Of a stretch of DNA of 62,263 nt, positions 35,130-43,012 are shown piece by piece. The notes below the pieces were generated by a model that did no database searches, was not told where the DNA came from, and saw nothing but the letters and a program-made list of their open reading frames with translations. Both the position numbers and the translations under genes were made by a program. Within the stretch, counting starts at the first letter, position 1, and each line of letters opens with the position of its first letter. The DNA comes from Phycisphaerales bacterium UBA5793. GTDB lineage: Bacteria; Planctomycetota; Phycisphaerae; Phycisphaerales; UBA5793. Location of the stretch: NCBI GenBank assembly GCA_002418285.1, contig DIDT01000058.1, positions 1 to 62,263 of the forward strand, in the 5' to 3' direction.

Positions 35130-37166
35130 ATGACCGCGCTGGACGATGTGAAACTCCGAATTACAAACGCCGAACCTCGCGTGTGGGTTGAGCGGCTGCT
35201 AATCCTGAGTGGTACCGATCCCCTCGACGTGATCCGCGACATTTCGCTTCACCGCGGCGTCAACATCGTCTGGGCTAGAGAGGACGAAAGCGACGACTCG
35301 GGACCAGTCGTCGTGCATGGCCACAGCGCCGGCAAGACGACCTTTTGCCGCCTCCTGCGATACTGCCTTGGTGAACCCAACTTCGGCACCAAGGACTCAC
35401 AGCCGCTGATCCGCGACTCCTTTCCGTCGGGATATGTCGGCGCACAGATTCTTGTAAATGGTCAGCGCTGGGCGGTCGCGCGTCCAATCGGTGCAGGCAA
35501 CCGCCATTACGCAGCCGTCGATGCGACAGTTGAAGGCCTGCTAAAATCGAAGTCTCCGGAGAACGACTTCGACCACTTTCGCACCGCATTGAGCAAGGCA
35601 TGCGTCGGCCACCTGCCGGTACGAGAAGTGCCTCGCACAGGGCAGGTGATAGACTGGCTGCACATACTCGCATGGTGCGCCCGCGATCAGGAAGCACGGT
35701 ATCAGGAACACTGGCAATGGCGTTCACCGCGAAGCAACCATGAAACTCCCCAGTTCAACCGGCCCAAAATCGACGGCCTATTCCTCATGCGTTTGCTACT
35801 CAGTCTCTACGTCGACCAGGAAGCGAAGATCGAAAGGCAGGTTGCTGAACTGGAGGCGGAAGCCGAACGGTTGGCCGATGAGACCGTCCAGGCCCGCCAG
35901 GAGCCGCAGTACTGGCACGATCACCGTATTAAGGAGTTGAAGCAACATCTCGGTATCGCTGAAGATCTGCCATTGGAATCGTCAGGTCTATTCGAGCCGA
36001 GTTTTGACTCACGGGTGGCCAAGCGGCAAGAAGCAATCGATGGCAATATCGCTGCCCTCCACGATGAGGACAGGGAGCTAGCCCGTGACGAGTACCGACT
36101 GCGATCACAGCGCGCCGAAGTCCATCGGCGGCTTAGCCAATGCACGGCAGCCCTTAAGCAGCATGAAGCGGCTGCTACGGAGCTTCAGGAAGCCTTGTGT
36201 GAATTGGAGAAGGATCAGGACGAAGACTTCACTGACCCGTACTGGCAGTGTCCGTACAGCGGACGGCCGGTGAAGGACGTGCAGTGCTGGGAGATCTATC
36301 AGCAACGGAAGGAGAGTCCCGCAAGTTTTAGCCTCACGAAGCAGGCCGAACGCCTGCGTCATGTGAATGCGATGGAAGCGCGACAGAGTGAAGTTGCGAC
36401 GTGGCAATCAGTAGCTCACGAGCTGACCGTACAGTCTCGGACGCTTCGTGGGCAGTACGAAGACATCAGACGTCAGCGAGCTGATCTGGCGACAAAGCGA
36501 GCATCGCTTCAGCATGAATCTCATCAACTGAAATGCAGTCTGAGCGACGCGATGCATTGGAGAGACATCCTTTCCGGCAACGAGCGATACGCTCGTCTCG
36601 ATGAGTTGAAGCAGCACCGCAAGATCAACGAAGAAGCGGTGCGGAAGGCAAAGGTCAATCTGACTGAGTTGCTCAACCGGCATTCCAAGCACCGAGCTCG
36701 CATTGCTGCACTTTTTGATGCGTGCGTGAAGAGTGTTCTGAATGATTCGTATGACGGTGCCGTGGAGCTTACCGAAGAAGAGTTGTCGTTTCGTCTGTTG
36801 CACGGACCGCCGCTCGGCGGGGAGGCAATCAACACGCTTATGATCCTGCTTGCTGACTTGGTCGCCATGATCGCACATGTGGATGGGGTCGGGCATATGC
36901 CGGCCTTGCTGATCCACGACAGCCCGCGCGAAGCTGATCTCGGCCAGCACATCTACTGGAACCTGCTGCGACTTGTAGCCGAAATCGCGAACCGGCTTTC
37001 AAGGGACGATAGCGCGGCATTTCAGTACATCGTGACAACCACAACGTCTCCGCCACCTGACATGCGACATGGCTCCTATGTCGTGCTACCACTTGACGCA
37101 AGTGATCCCAGTCAGATTCTGTTCCGCAAGGTTCTTACGCCGTCGGAGCAGACCCTTCTACCCTAA
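35130..37166 (+). CDS. SMC/Rad50-like coiled-coil ATPase
   Basis: A 678-residue ATPase. Walker A is GHSAGKTT (residues 64-71), within a fold-start typical of SMC/RecN/Rad50-like proteins (KTTFCRLLRYCLGEP). A long coiled coil spans about residues 225-520, interrupted by a possible metal-binding hinge (YWQCPYSGRPVKDVQCW, about 372). The C-terminal half-site has a Walker B/D-loop-like LLIHDSPREADLG (about residue 591), where the usual DE pair is DS. The altered acidic pair may slow hydrolysis, as in sensor-type ATPases. Such ATPases are frequent in defence loci as DNA-end or structure sensors. I cannot assign a named family. Confidence 0.75.
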   Translation: MTALDDVKLRITNAEPRVWVERLLILSGTDPLDVIRDISLHRGVNIVWAREDESDDSGPVVVHGHSAGKTTFCRLLRYCLGEPNFGTKDSQPLIRDSFPSGYVGAQILVNGQRWAVARPIGAGNRHYAAVDATVEGLLKSKSPENDFDHFRTALSKACVGHLPVREVPRTGQVIDWLHILAWCARDQEARYQEHWQWRSPRSNHETPQFNRPKIDGLFLMRLLLSLYVDQEAKIERQVAELEAEAERLADETVQARQEPQYWHDHRIKELKQHLGIAEDLPLESSGLFEPSFDSRVAKRQEAIDGNIAALHDEDRELARDEYRLRSQRAEVHRRLSQCTAALKQHEAAATELQEALCELEKDQDEDFTDPYWQCPYSGRPVKDVQCWEIYQQRKESPASFSLTKQAERLRHVNAMEARQSEVATWQSVAHELTVQSRTLRGQYEDIRRQRADLATKRASLQHESHQLKCSLSDAMHWRDILSGNERYARLDELKQHRKINEEAVRKAKVNLTELLNRHSKHRARIAALFDACVKSVLNDSYDGAVELTEEELSFRLLHGPPLGGEAINTLMILLADLVAMIAHVDGVGHMPALLIHDSPREADLGQHIYWNLLRLVAEIANRLSRDDSAAFQYIVTTTTSPPPDMRHGSYVVLPLDASDPSQILFRKVLTPSEQTLLP

Positions 37167-37219
37167 CACGAGGTTTCTGACACGCGTGAACTTGTTGATA
37201 TCTATTGAGCATCACTCTC

Positions 37220-38158
37220 ATGGCACTGAGTATTGACTATGAATCTGTTGGGTTTCCTCAGGGATGTGGGGTGGGCAGCGGCTGGAGTCACCTGGCGCTC
37301 AACTGGAATGACTTGCTTTGGGCCGCTCTGACGGTGGGACGACCAAACCGCGCATACGTGTTCGCTCACGGCAAATCATCTTTGTACGAGGCGATCTTCA
37401 GATTGTCGCTCATTCGCATGGCGCTAGAACAATCAGGTCGGGCCGCAACTCGTCTCCGGCGAACACAGGCGGCAAAGACGCTTGATCCGTCAGAAAAAGG
37501 AGCAATCAACTATTTCGTAGGGATGACACTGGCGAAGTTATTTATCGCAAAACTTCTCAATGCACCATGGGCACTTCATATCGACGTGTTCGGCTCAAGC
37601 ATCGGTGCAATGCTATCCCAAAGATCTCGCCCTGATCTTCTGGCACAAATCCACGGAACAAATGAATGGATCTCAATCGAGTCGAAGGGTCGGATCAGTC
37701 CACCCAATGCTACAGCGATCCAGAAGGCTAAGGAACAGGCAACTCGGATTGCTGTTCGTGGCGCAACAATGCGCCATCACATCGGCTGCATCACCTATCT
37801 TCGTCGGGACGTCTTGCAGTTCTACTGGGAAGATCCGGAGTCCAATGAATCGGCTCACCGAGTGGACTTGACAGGCAACAGTGCGTGGGAGCGATACTAC
37901 CGACCTGCGCTTGCTCTAGCCGTGGCTGATGCGCACGGGCCATCAACATCTCGAGGGCCCCAGGCCGGCGTCGATGTGACCGTGGAGGTTCATCCTGTGA
38001 TCGAAGGCATGTTACGGGAGGATAAGTGGGCAGAAGCAAAGATCGCGTGCGAGCAGATGCCATCGGAAATCAAAGAAGCGGGGTATCACGCTGACGGATT
38101 GCGAGTAAAGGCCGGCAAATCGTGGTTGGCGCGGTTCGAGGCGGACATGCTGCCATGA
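37220..38158 (+). CDS. PD-(D/E)xK-like protein, putative nuclease
   Basis: A 312-residue protein from the ATG at 37220 (a TTG start at 37205 is possible; no clear ribosome-binding site is seen for either). The centre has RPDLLAQI, then ISIESKGR about 12 residues later (D about 138, E about 153, K about 155), the spacing and beta-strand context of a PD-(D/E)xK nuclease. Upstream is a helical region with LNWNDLLWAAL and SLYEAIFRLSLIRMAL. If the motif is catalytic, this would be the DNA-cleaving or end-binding subunit. It follows the ATPase gene by 53 bp and overlaps the CBS gene (ATGA). I do not recognise a named family. Confidence 0.6.
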   Translation: MALSIDYESVGFPQGCGVGSGWSHLALNWNDLLWAALTVGRPNRAYVFAHGKSSLYEAIFRLSLIRMALEQSGRAATRLRRTQAAKTLDPSEKGAINYFVGMTLAKLFIAKLLNAPWALHIDVFGSSIGAMLSQRSRPDLLAQIHGTNEWISIESKGRISPPNATAIQKAKEQATRIAVRGATMRHHIGCITYLRRDVLQFYWEDPESNESAHRVDLTGNSAWERYYRPALALAVADAHGPSTSRGPQAGVDVTVEVHPVIEGMLREDKWAEAKIACEQMPSEIKEAGYHADGLRVKAGKSWLARFEADMLP

Positions 38159-39006
38159 TGGATGCATCCACCCATGGCGACACGCCCCTGGCGCCTCCAA
38201 GACGCAGACCCGGACCATTCGGTCCGGCGGTTGATCTGTTGCCGAGGCAGCAGGTCATCGAAAAAGTTCGACACGATGAGTCAGTTGCGTCGGCTTTGGA
38301 GCGCATGGCTGACAATGACTACTCACAGCTTCCAGTTGAGAGAGACGGTGAAGTCGTCGGGTTGTTTTCATGGCGGTCATTCGGAGGTGTGGTTGGCCGG
38401 CCACCGATCTCGACGAATGGACCGGTGGTGATTCCGGACATTCAGGTGGGCGAGTGCATCGTCAACGCACGGTTCATCGGACCAGATGCCTTCATTGATA
38501 CTGAGATCGACTGGACGGATCAGGATTGCGTCCTTGTTGGTTCATCGACCGAACTGCTCGGCTTATTGGCAATCTATGATGTGGTCGGCCGACTGCAGGA
38601 TTTCGGTGAGGCATTCTTTCTGATTCATGAATCGGAACACCTGTTGCGCGATATGTTGATGGAAGCTGTCGGGGAAACGCGACTGGCGGAGATGCTCGCG
38701 ACGATGAGTCTACCTGAGGGGTTTCCTCAACCCAAAGGACTAACAGACCTGACCTTCTCGATGTACGGTGACCTGGCATGCAGCAAGAGCCGATGGACCG
38801 AGTTCGAGGCCATGTTCTTTGGCGACCGGGCGGCGATGAAGGAGTCAATCACGACGGTTGCAACGATCCGCAATGTGGTCTTCCACTTCAAGCGACCCGT
38901 GACCGTGGACGATGTCGATGCACTTCGGCGATTCCGCGATCGCCTCCTTCAGCAGCGAGAACGATTCCACAATGCTGGTGCCCGTCTCGCAGCAGAACCT
39001 GAATGA
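38155..39006 (+). CDS. CBS-domain protein with C-terminal HEPN-type RX4H motif, putative ligand-gated RNase
   Basis: A 283-residue protein whose ATG overlaps the preceding stop (ATGA). Residues about 30-90 form a CBS module (ALERMADNDYSQLPVERDG and EVVGLFSWRSF) and residues about 100-150 look like a second (ELLGLLAIYDVVGRLQDFG); CBS pairs bind adenine nucleotides. The C-terminal 120 residues are helical and contain IRNVVFHFKRPV, with R239 and H244 making the RX4H motif (RNxxxH form) typical of HEPN RNases. CBS gating of a HEPN effector would be a regulated toxin. Domain calls are by eye; the CBS part is firm and the HEPN part probable. Confidence 0.7.
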   Translation: MMDASTHGDTPLAPPRRRPGPFGPAVDLLPRQQVIEKVRHDESVASALERMADNDYSQLPVERDGEVVGLFSWRSFGGVVGRPPISTNGPVVIPDIQVGECIVNARFIGPDAFIDTEIDWTDQDCVLVGSSTELLGLLAIYDVVGRLQDFGEAFFLIHESEHLLRDMLMEAVGETRLAEMLATMSLPEGFPQPKGLTDLTFSMYGDLACSKSRWTEFEAMFFGDRAAMKESITTVATIRNVVFHFKRPVTVDDVDALRRFRDRLLQQRERFHNAGARLAAEPE

Positions 39007-39149
39007 GTGTGCGCCGGGTACGACTGCGATCATGGGACTGCTGGTTCAATGGTCGAAGATTGCGACTTGAGCCAATAGCATTTCCAACCCCTCAATCACG
39101 TGCTGGAGTTAGTGGTATTCGCAAATCGAGTCGGGAAGGGAGACATCCA

Positions 39150-39578
39150 ATGAACAAAAAGCAAGGGCTCCGTCGCATACCGACGAAAGAACTCATCAGC
39201 GAACTCGATCGCCGCGAGGCGATGGCTAACGAGTTCGTGGCGAGGCGGGAGATACTGGCGAACGAACTCGCCATGATCGATGCGGAGATCGCGGCGTTGG
39301 AAGATGCATCTGGCACTCAAAGGAATGGCGTCTACCGGCGCCATGTCAGACGCTCCGCCGCGGCCCGCACGCGGTCAGCCAATCAGGAACCACTCAACGT
39401 CATCCTGCACAACGTGCTCAAGGGCAAAACCATGAGCGTGTCCGAAGCGGTTGAGGCAGTGCAGAAGTCGGGCTACAAGTCCAACGCCGCCAACTTCCGT
39501 TCCGTCGTCAACCTGACGCTGCTCAAGCGCAAGGACCTGTTCAAGAAGAAGGGGCGCGGGCAGTACACGGCGAAGTAG
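39150..39578 (+). CDS. Winged-helix (HARE-HTH-like) DNA-binding protein
   Basis: A 142-residue basic protein from the ATG at 39150, with an AAGGGAG site upstream. The N-terminus is a helical hairpin (ELISELDRREAMANEFVARR), and the C-terminal 65 residues (VLKGKTMSVSEAVEAVQ, then GYKSNAANFRSVVNLTLL and GRGQYTAK) form a winged helix like the HARE-HTH family. Proteins of this design are frequent in Planctomycetota. It lies 143 bp after the defence operon on the same strand and might regulate it, but may be independent. Confidence 0.65.
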   Translation: MNKKQGLRRIPTKELISELDRREAMANEFVARREILANELAMIDAEIAALEDASGTQRNGVYRRHVRRSAAARTRSANQEPLNVILHNVLKGKTMSVSEAVEAVQKSGYKSNAANFRSVVNLTLLKRKDLFKKKGRGQYTAK

Positions 39579-39602
39579 AGGTCAGACCGCAGAGGCTGCA
39601 AG

Positions 39603-40271
39603 ATGATTCGGTGGAACTGCATCTCGTGCCATGAGTTGCTGGAGGCGCCCGAGTCGCTTGGCGGAGGTTCATTGGCGTGTCCGCGCTGTGGAACGGGGAA
39701 CGCAATTCCCTCGCGCTTCTGGGCTATTGCGTCGAGTCGGTGGTTCCTCGTGGCTTTCGCTGGCGGCATGTTGCTCGCGGGAGTTTGGTTGGGCACGCGC
39801 ATGGGAAGGACCACCATTGTCGTCAATGGGACCGCCCAAGCCCCGGCCGGCTTCATGCCCGATTCTGCAAAGTCCGAGGCAGCAATCGTTCAAGATCTGC
39901 TGCTGCGAGCGAACCCAGATGACTGGCGGCCGTGGCAGGACGACATGGGGGGATTCCGAACATCCTGCACAAAGCATCGCGAGATCACCATGAGAGTCGC
40001 CGCTCTTGAGAACGGCTCGGGCGTCTGTGGTGCGCACGTCATTCTGGACGCAAGTTATGCGGGACTACCGTCTGAAGAACGAATGGCGATCATCGCGTTC
40101 CTTCTTCACTTCGTCGCCCAAACGAGTGGAGTCAAAGATCAAGACGCACTTTTCAACTGGTTCGGAGACACCTCCGAGGACATCTCTCAAGTCACCATCA
40201 ACGGTATTGAATTCCAGAAGTTTGTGTATTCGAATGCGCTTGAAATTTGGGTTGAATACAAGCTCAAGTGA
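39603..40271 (+). CDS. Zinc-ribbon single-pass membrane protein of unknown function
   Basis: A 222-residue protein. It begins with a zinc ribbon (WNCISCHELL, ACPRCGTGNAIP), followed by one membrane helix (RWFLVAFAGGMLLAGVWLG, about residues 48-66) and an extracytoplasmic domain of 150 residues. Zinc ribbon plus TM plus variable domain is a common planctomycete layout. It ends convergently with the phage tail module, with a hairpin between them. Function unknown. Confidence 0.6.
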   Translation: MIRWNCISCHELLEAPESLGGGSLACPRCGTGNAIPSRFWAIASSRWFLVAFAGGMLLAGVWLGTRMGRTTIVVNGTAQAPAGFMPDSAKSEAAIVQDLLLRANPDDWRPWQDDMGGFRTSCTKHREITMRVAALENGSGVCGAHVILDASYAGLPSEERMAIIAFLLHFVAQTSGVKDQDALFNWFGDTSEDISQVTINGIEFQKFVYSNALEIWVEYKLK

Positions 40272-40276
40272 TGGAA

Positions 40277-40293
40277 CGGCGCACCCTGCGCCG
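40277..40293. terminator. Short GC hairpin between convergent genes
   Basis: CGGCGCA (40277-40283) and TGCGCCG (40287-40293) form a perfect 7-bp stem with a 3-nt loop, immediately after the stop of the membrane-protein gene and about 100 bp beyond the end of the phage tail operon. It has no U-tract. It may end the plus-strand transcript. Confidence 0.4.
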
Positions 40294-40390
40294 CAGAGAC
40301 GACTCCGGAGCCACGAGGGCCTCGAGCGATCTCTGCCCGAGCTTCGGCGCTAACCGCCGAATGGTCATCTGTTCTCTACGTGTGGCCAGA

Positions 40391-41350
40391 TCACATTCTG
40401 GTCAATCTGCGTTTTTGGCAGTTGCGGCACCCCAGTCGTCGTTCCTCGCGGGCATCAGCCAGATCGACCGCGGCTGCATCTTCGTGCCGGTGCGCCGCAA
40501 TCTGCGGCCCCGTCGCTTCGAGCGATGCCTGCCCCGCCCCCGGCCCAAACCCACTGCAATCCGTGTCGCACGCCATGGTGATCGTCGCCGTGCCCCCGGT
40601 TGCGGCTGGGTGCATCGCGGTGCCGGATCCGCCGCAGAGACAGGCGGTGCTGCTCAGGCCGTTCGTGATCACGAGCGGCCAGGTCGAGTAGTTGGCACAT
40701 TGACGCGCATCGAAGTTTGCGACACCGAAGAAGATCGGGATGGGAATCCCGCCGGCGGGTGAGGCCGTGACCCAGAGGATGAAACGGCGCATGGTGCCGA
40801 CGACCTGATAGTCGAGCACGGCGCTCGTAATCAGCACGTCAAACGTGTTGCTCGTGCCGGTGCAGTTCGAGTTGACGTACTGTGTCGCGTTGATGCCGGT
40901 GTCGGCCAGGATCAGGCAGGTGCGCCACTGGCAGCAGACTGTGTCGGGATTGATGGTGTTGCAGGGCGAGTCAGGGTCACGGATGGAGGTGTGGACACCG
41001 TCGTTCCAGTTGAACGGCAGCACCAGATCGGGCATGGCCGCGGAGAGGTACTTGTACGAGGCCCACGTTCCCGGCGCGGCCACGCAGTCGTTGCCGCGGA
41101 AAGTGCGGCAACTCGTAACGAATGTGAGCCCACTGAGTTTGACGGTGAGGCACGCCTTGCCACTGGAGTTATGGCAGCCATCGATGGGGAGCGAGTACTG
41201 CACGCCATCACCGCACTCGATGCAGATGCAGCACGGGCAGTGCGGGCAGTCTTCTCCCTCTTTGCAGCAGCAGCAGTTCGTACTCGTCGCCGGCAGGCCG
41301 ATCGGGCCGAGCAGGAGCGAGTTGCCCGATGGTCCGAGGATGAGCGGCAT
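40391..41350 (-). CDS. Cysteine-rich phage tail-end protein
   Basis: A 319-residue protein with an exceptional cysteine content near the N-terminus (STNCCCCKEGEDCPHCPCC, then CICIEC) and scattered Cys later, ending GCRNCQKRRLTRM. The middle is Thr/Ser/Asn-rich and beta-like. It is the last gene of the minus-strand structural operon, where tail tip, fibre or host-contact proteins are usual. No catalytic motif is visible. The clustered cysteines suggest metal binding or disulphide stabilisation. Confidence 0.6.
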   Translation of the reverse strand: MPLILGPSGNSLLLGPIGLPATSTNCCCCKEGEDCPHCPCCICIECGDGVQYSLPIDGCHNSSGKACLTVKLSGLTFVTSCRTFRGNDCVAAPGTWASYKYLSAAMPDLVLPFNWNDGVHTSIRDPDSPCNTINPDTVCCQWRTCLILADTGINATQYVNSNCTGTSNTFDVLITSAVLDYQVVGTMRRFILWVTASPAGGIPIPIFFGVANFDARQCANYSTWPLVITNGLSSTACLCGGSGTAMHPAATGGTATITMACDTDCSGFGPGAGQASLEATGPQIAAHRHEDAAAVDLADAREERRLGCRNCQKRRLTRM

Positions 41351-41414
41351 GGTTCGACTCCCTTCGGTCGCTCACCACAAGTGGATGCGACTTCCTTCGG
41401 ATTCCCACTTCGAG

Positions 41415-42209
41415 TCAGGGACAACTCTCCAGGTTGACATCGCTCGTCGTGCTCGTCGTCGACGTCGCGCCGACACCGATCACCACGCCTGCGACGTTGC
41501 GAGACAGGGTGATGATCGACCGCTGCACGGTGATGCGCAGCACGCTGCCGACGATCGCGTGGGTGACGCCGGTGACAAGGGTCAGTTGCACGGTGCTGTT
41601 GACTGTGGTGTCGATCTTGAGACAACCCTCGGTGTCGAAGGCTAGCCCGCTGTTCGAAGCGAGGCACACGGCCGCGCCGGCGGCAGGCAGACGCACGAAC
41701 GCCTGGCGCAGCAGGCTGATCGAGTCCTCGACCCAGAGGATCTGGGCCGCACCACTGGTGCCGCTCAGCAGTCGATCCGTCAGTCCCGGCGAGACGTCGG
41801 CGAACTCATGATTCGGATCGGCCAGACCGATCTTGACGGGCACCACTCCGCCCATCGCCGCGCGGACTATCGCGCCGGGTGCGGCGGTCTCCAGCAGGAT
41901 GGCGAACTTGCCCGCGTGTTCGGCTGTGGGAACCACACCCGTGAATGCCACCCGTTCGAGTTCGAGCGCATCGCTGGGATCGATGATCGGGTCCGTGATG
42001 GCCAGCACACCGAATCGGCCTACCGTCGAACCTGTCGAGTTTGATACGAGGATGACGTCGTTGTCGCGCCGCAGTCGTTGCGGATCACCTGCTGCGTTGT
42101 GCTGGCGCTGTCGCAGATCGACCGCCGCATCGATGAAGGCGTTGTACGCTCCCGCAGGGATGTTGAGCGGGTCGCCGGTTCTCACCTTGCGCAGGGAATC
42201 GCCGCTCAT
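41415..42209 (-). CDS. Phage distal tail / fibre-like protein
   Basis: A 264-residue protein. It starts RTGDPLNIPAGAYNAFIDAA, and the body consists of beta-rich repeats with Val/Thr/Gly (AITDPIIDPSDALELERVAF, VTGVTHAIVGSVLRITVQ). This type of protein, with a helical start and a beta-prism body, is typical of tail fibres or receptor-binding components of planctomycete-like prophages. It lies 2 bp after the stop of the next upstream gene. Assignment rests on position and composition. Confidence 0.6.
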   Translation of the reverse strand: MSGDSLRKVRTGDPLNIPAGAYNAFIDAAVDLRQRQHNAAGDPQRLRRDNDVILVSNSTGSTVGRFGVLAITDPIIDPSDALELERVAFTGVVPTAEHAGKFAILLETAAPGAIVRAAMGGVVPVKIGLADPNHEFADVSPGLTDRLLSGTSGAAQILWVEDSISLLRQAFVRLPAAGAAVCLASNSGLAFDTEGCLKIDTTVNSTVQLTLVTGVTHAIVGSVLRITVQRSIITLSRNVAGVVIGVGATSTTSTTSDVNLESCP

Positions 42210-42211
42210 GG

Positions 42212-43012
42212 TCAGATCCCCAGTCCCGTGAAATCCCCACTCTCATACACGCGCTCGACATAGACCGCGACCGGGCGCTTCACAATCGCGCCCGCACCGG
42301 CATCTTCCGCCTCGGCGTACCTGACCCAGAGGTATTCCCAACCCTTCTTGTCGATGCCGGTGATGTCGCCGACACTCAGGCCGGTGCGATTGGGGCGTGA
42401 GGCGAAGCGGAAGGTCAGTTCCCAGTCGCCCTGGCCGCGTTTAGAGCCGCTCACGCCCAGGAAAATGCACTCACCCGCACTGAAGCCCTTGAATGCTCCA
42501 TCGTTGACCCGGCCGGTGAGGGCAAAGAGCGTACCTTTATATGTCGGGGTCACCAGGCTGTCATCGAGGTAGTGGGTCTCGGTGAACTGGTACGTGGGCA
42601 CGACGATGTCCACACCCTCGACACTGTCGGCGGTGACGCCGATCGCCCCTTTGAAGTCCGGCGCCGTGCCTCCGGGCGGTGCATACGAACTGATCGTCGC
42701 CAGTGACTGGGTGATGTGTTCACTGCCGCCGCCGGTCTCGAAGGTGAAAGTGCTCTCGCCGGTGTCGGGCGGATCCGTCGATGAATCGACTTGATACGTC
42801 ACCGTCCCGTCGTAGAGATCGGGTCCGGCTTCCTCGACACGCACCTGGTAGAGCGGCAGGCCGCCGTAGAAGGACGGCACCTCGGCTTCGAGTGCCGCCA
42901 GCGCCTCGAGATCATCGCTCGTGCCGCGCACCCAGTAGAGGCGCTCGGTCGATGGACTGCGGCCACTGGTGGTCGTTCGGCTAATCCCGCGCTCCTGGAC
43001 TTCCGTGCTCAT
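42212..43012 (-). CDS. Phage tail protein (distal tail or baseplate-like)
   Basis: A 266-residue protein with an ATGA overlap with the tape-measure gene. It has RLYWVRGTSDDLEALAALEA near the start and a beta-rich C-terminal half (GDWELTFRFASRPNRTGLS, GWEYLWVRY). Genes directly after the tape measure usually encode distal tail proteins. I recognise no specific family. Confidence 0.6.
   Translation of the reverse strand: MSTEVQERGISRTTTSGRSPSTERLYWVRGTSDDLEALAALEAEVPSFYGGLPLYQVRVEEAGPDLYDGTVTYQVDSSTDPPDTGESTFTFETGGGSEHITQSLATISSYAPPGGTAPDFKGAIGVTADSVEGVDIVVPTYQFTETHYLDDSLVTPTYKGTLFALTGRVNDGAFKGFSAGECIFLGVSGSKRGQGDWELTFRFASRPNRTGLSVGDITGIDKKGWEYLWVRYAEAEDAGAGAIVKRPVAVYVERVYESGDFTGLGI

Noticed and set aside
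21008..39006. Naming the operon DISARM, Druantia or BREX
   Set aside because: It lacks a separate DrmA/DrmB/DrmC set, the other Druantia genes, and PglZ/BrxC. Only individual proteins resemble members of those systems.
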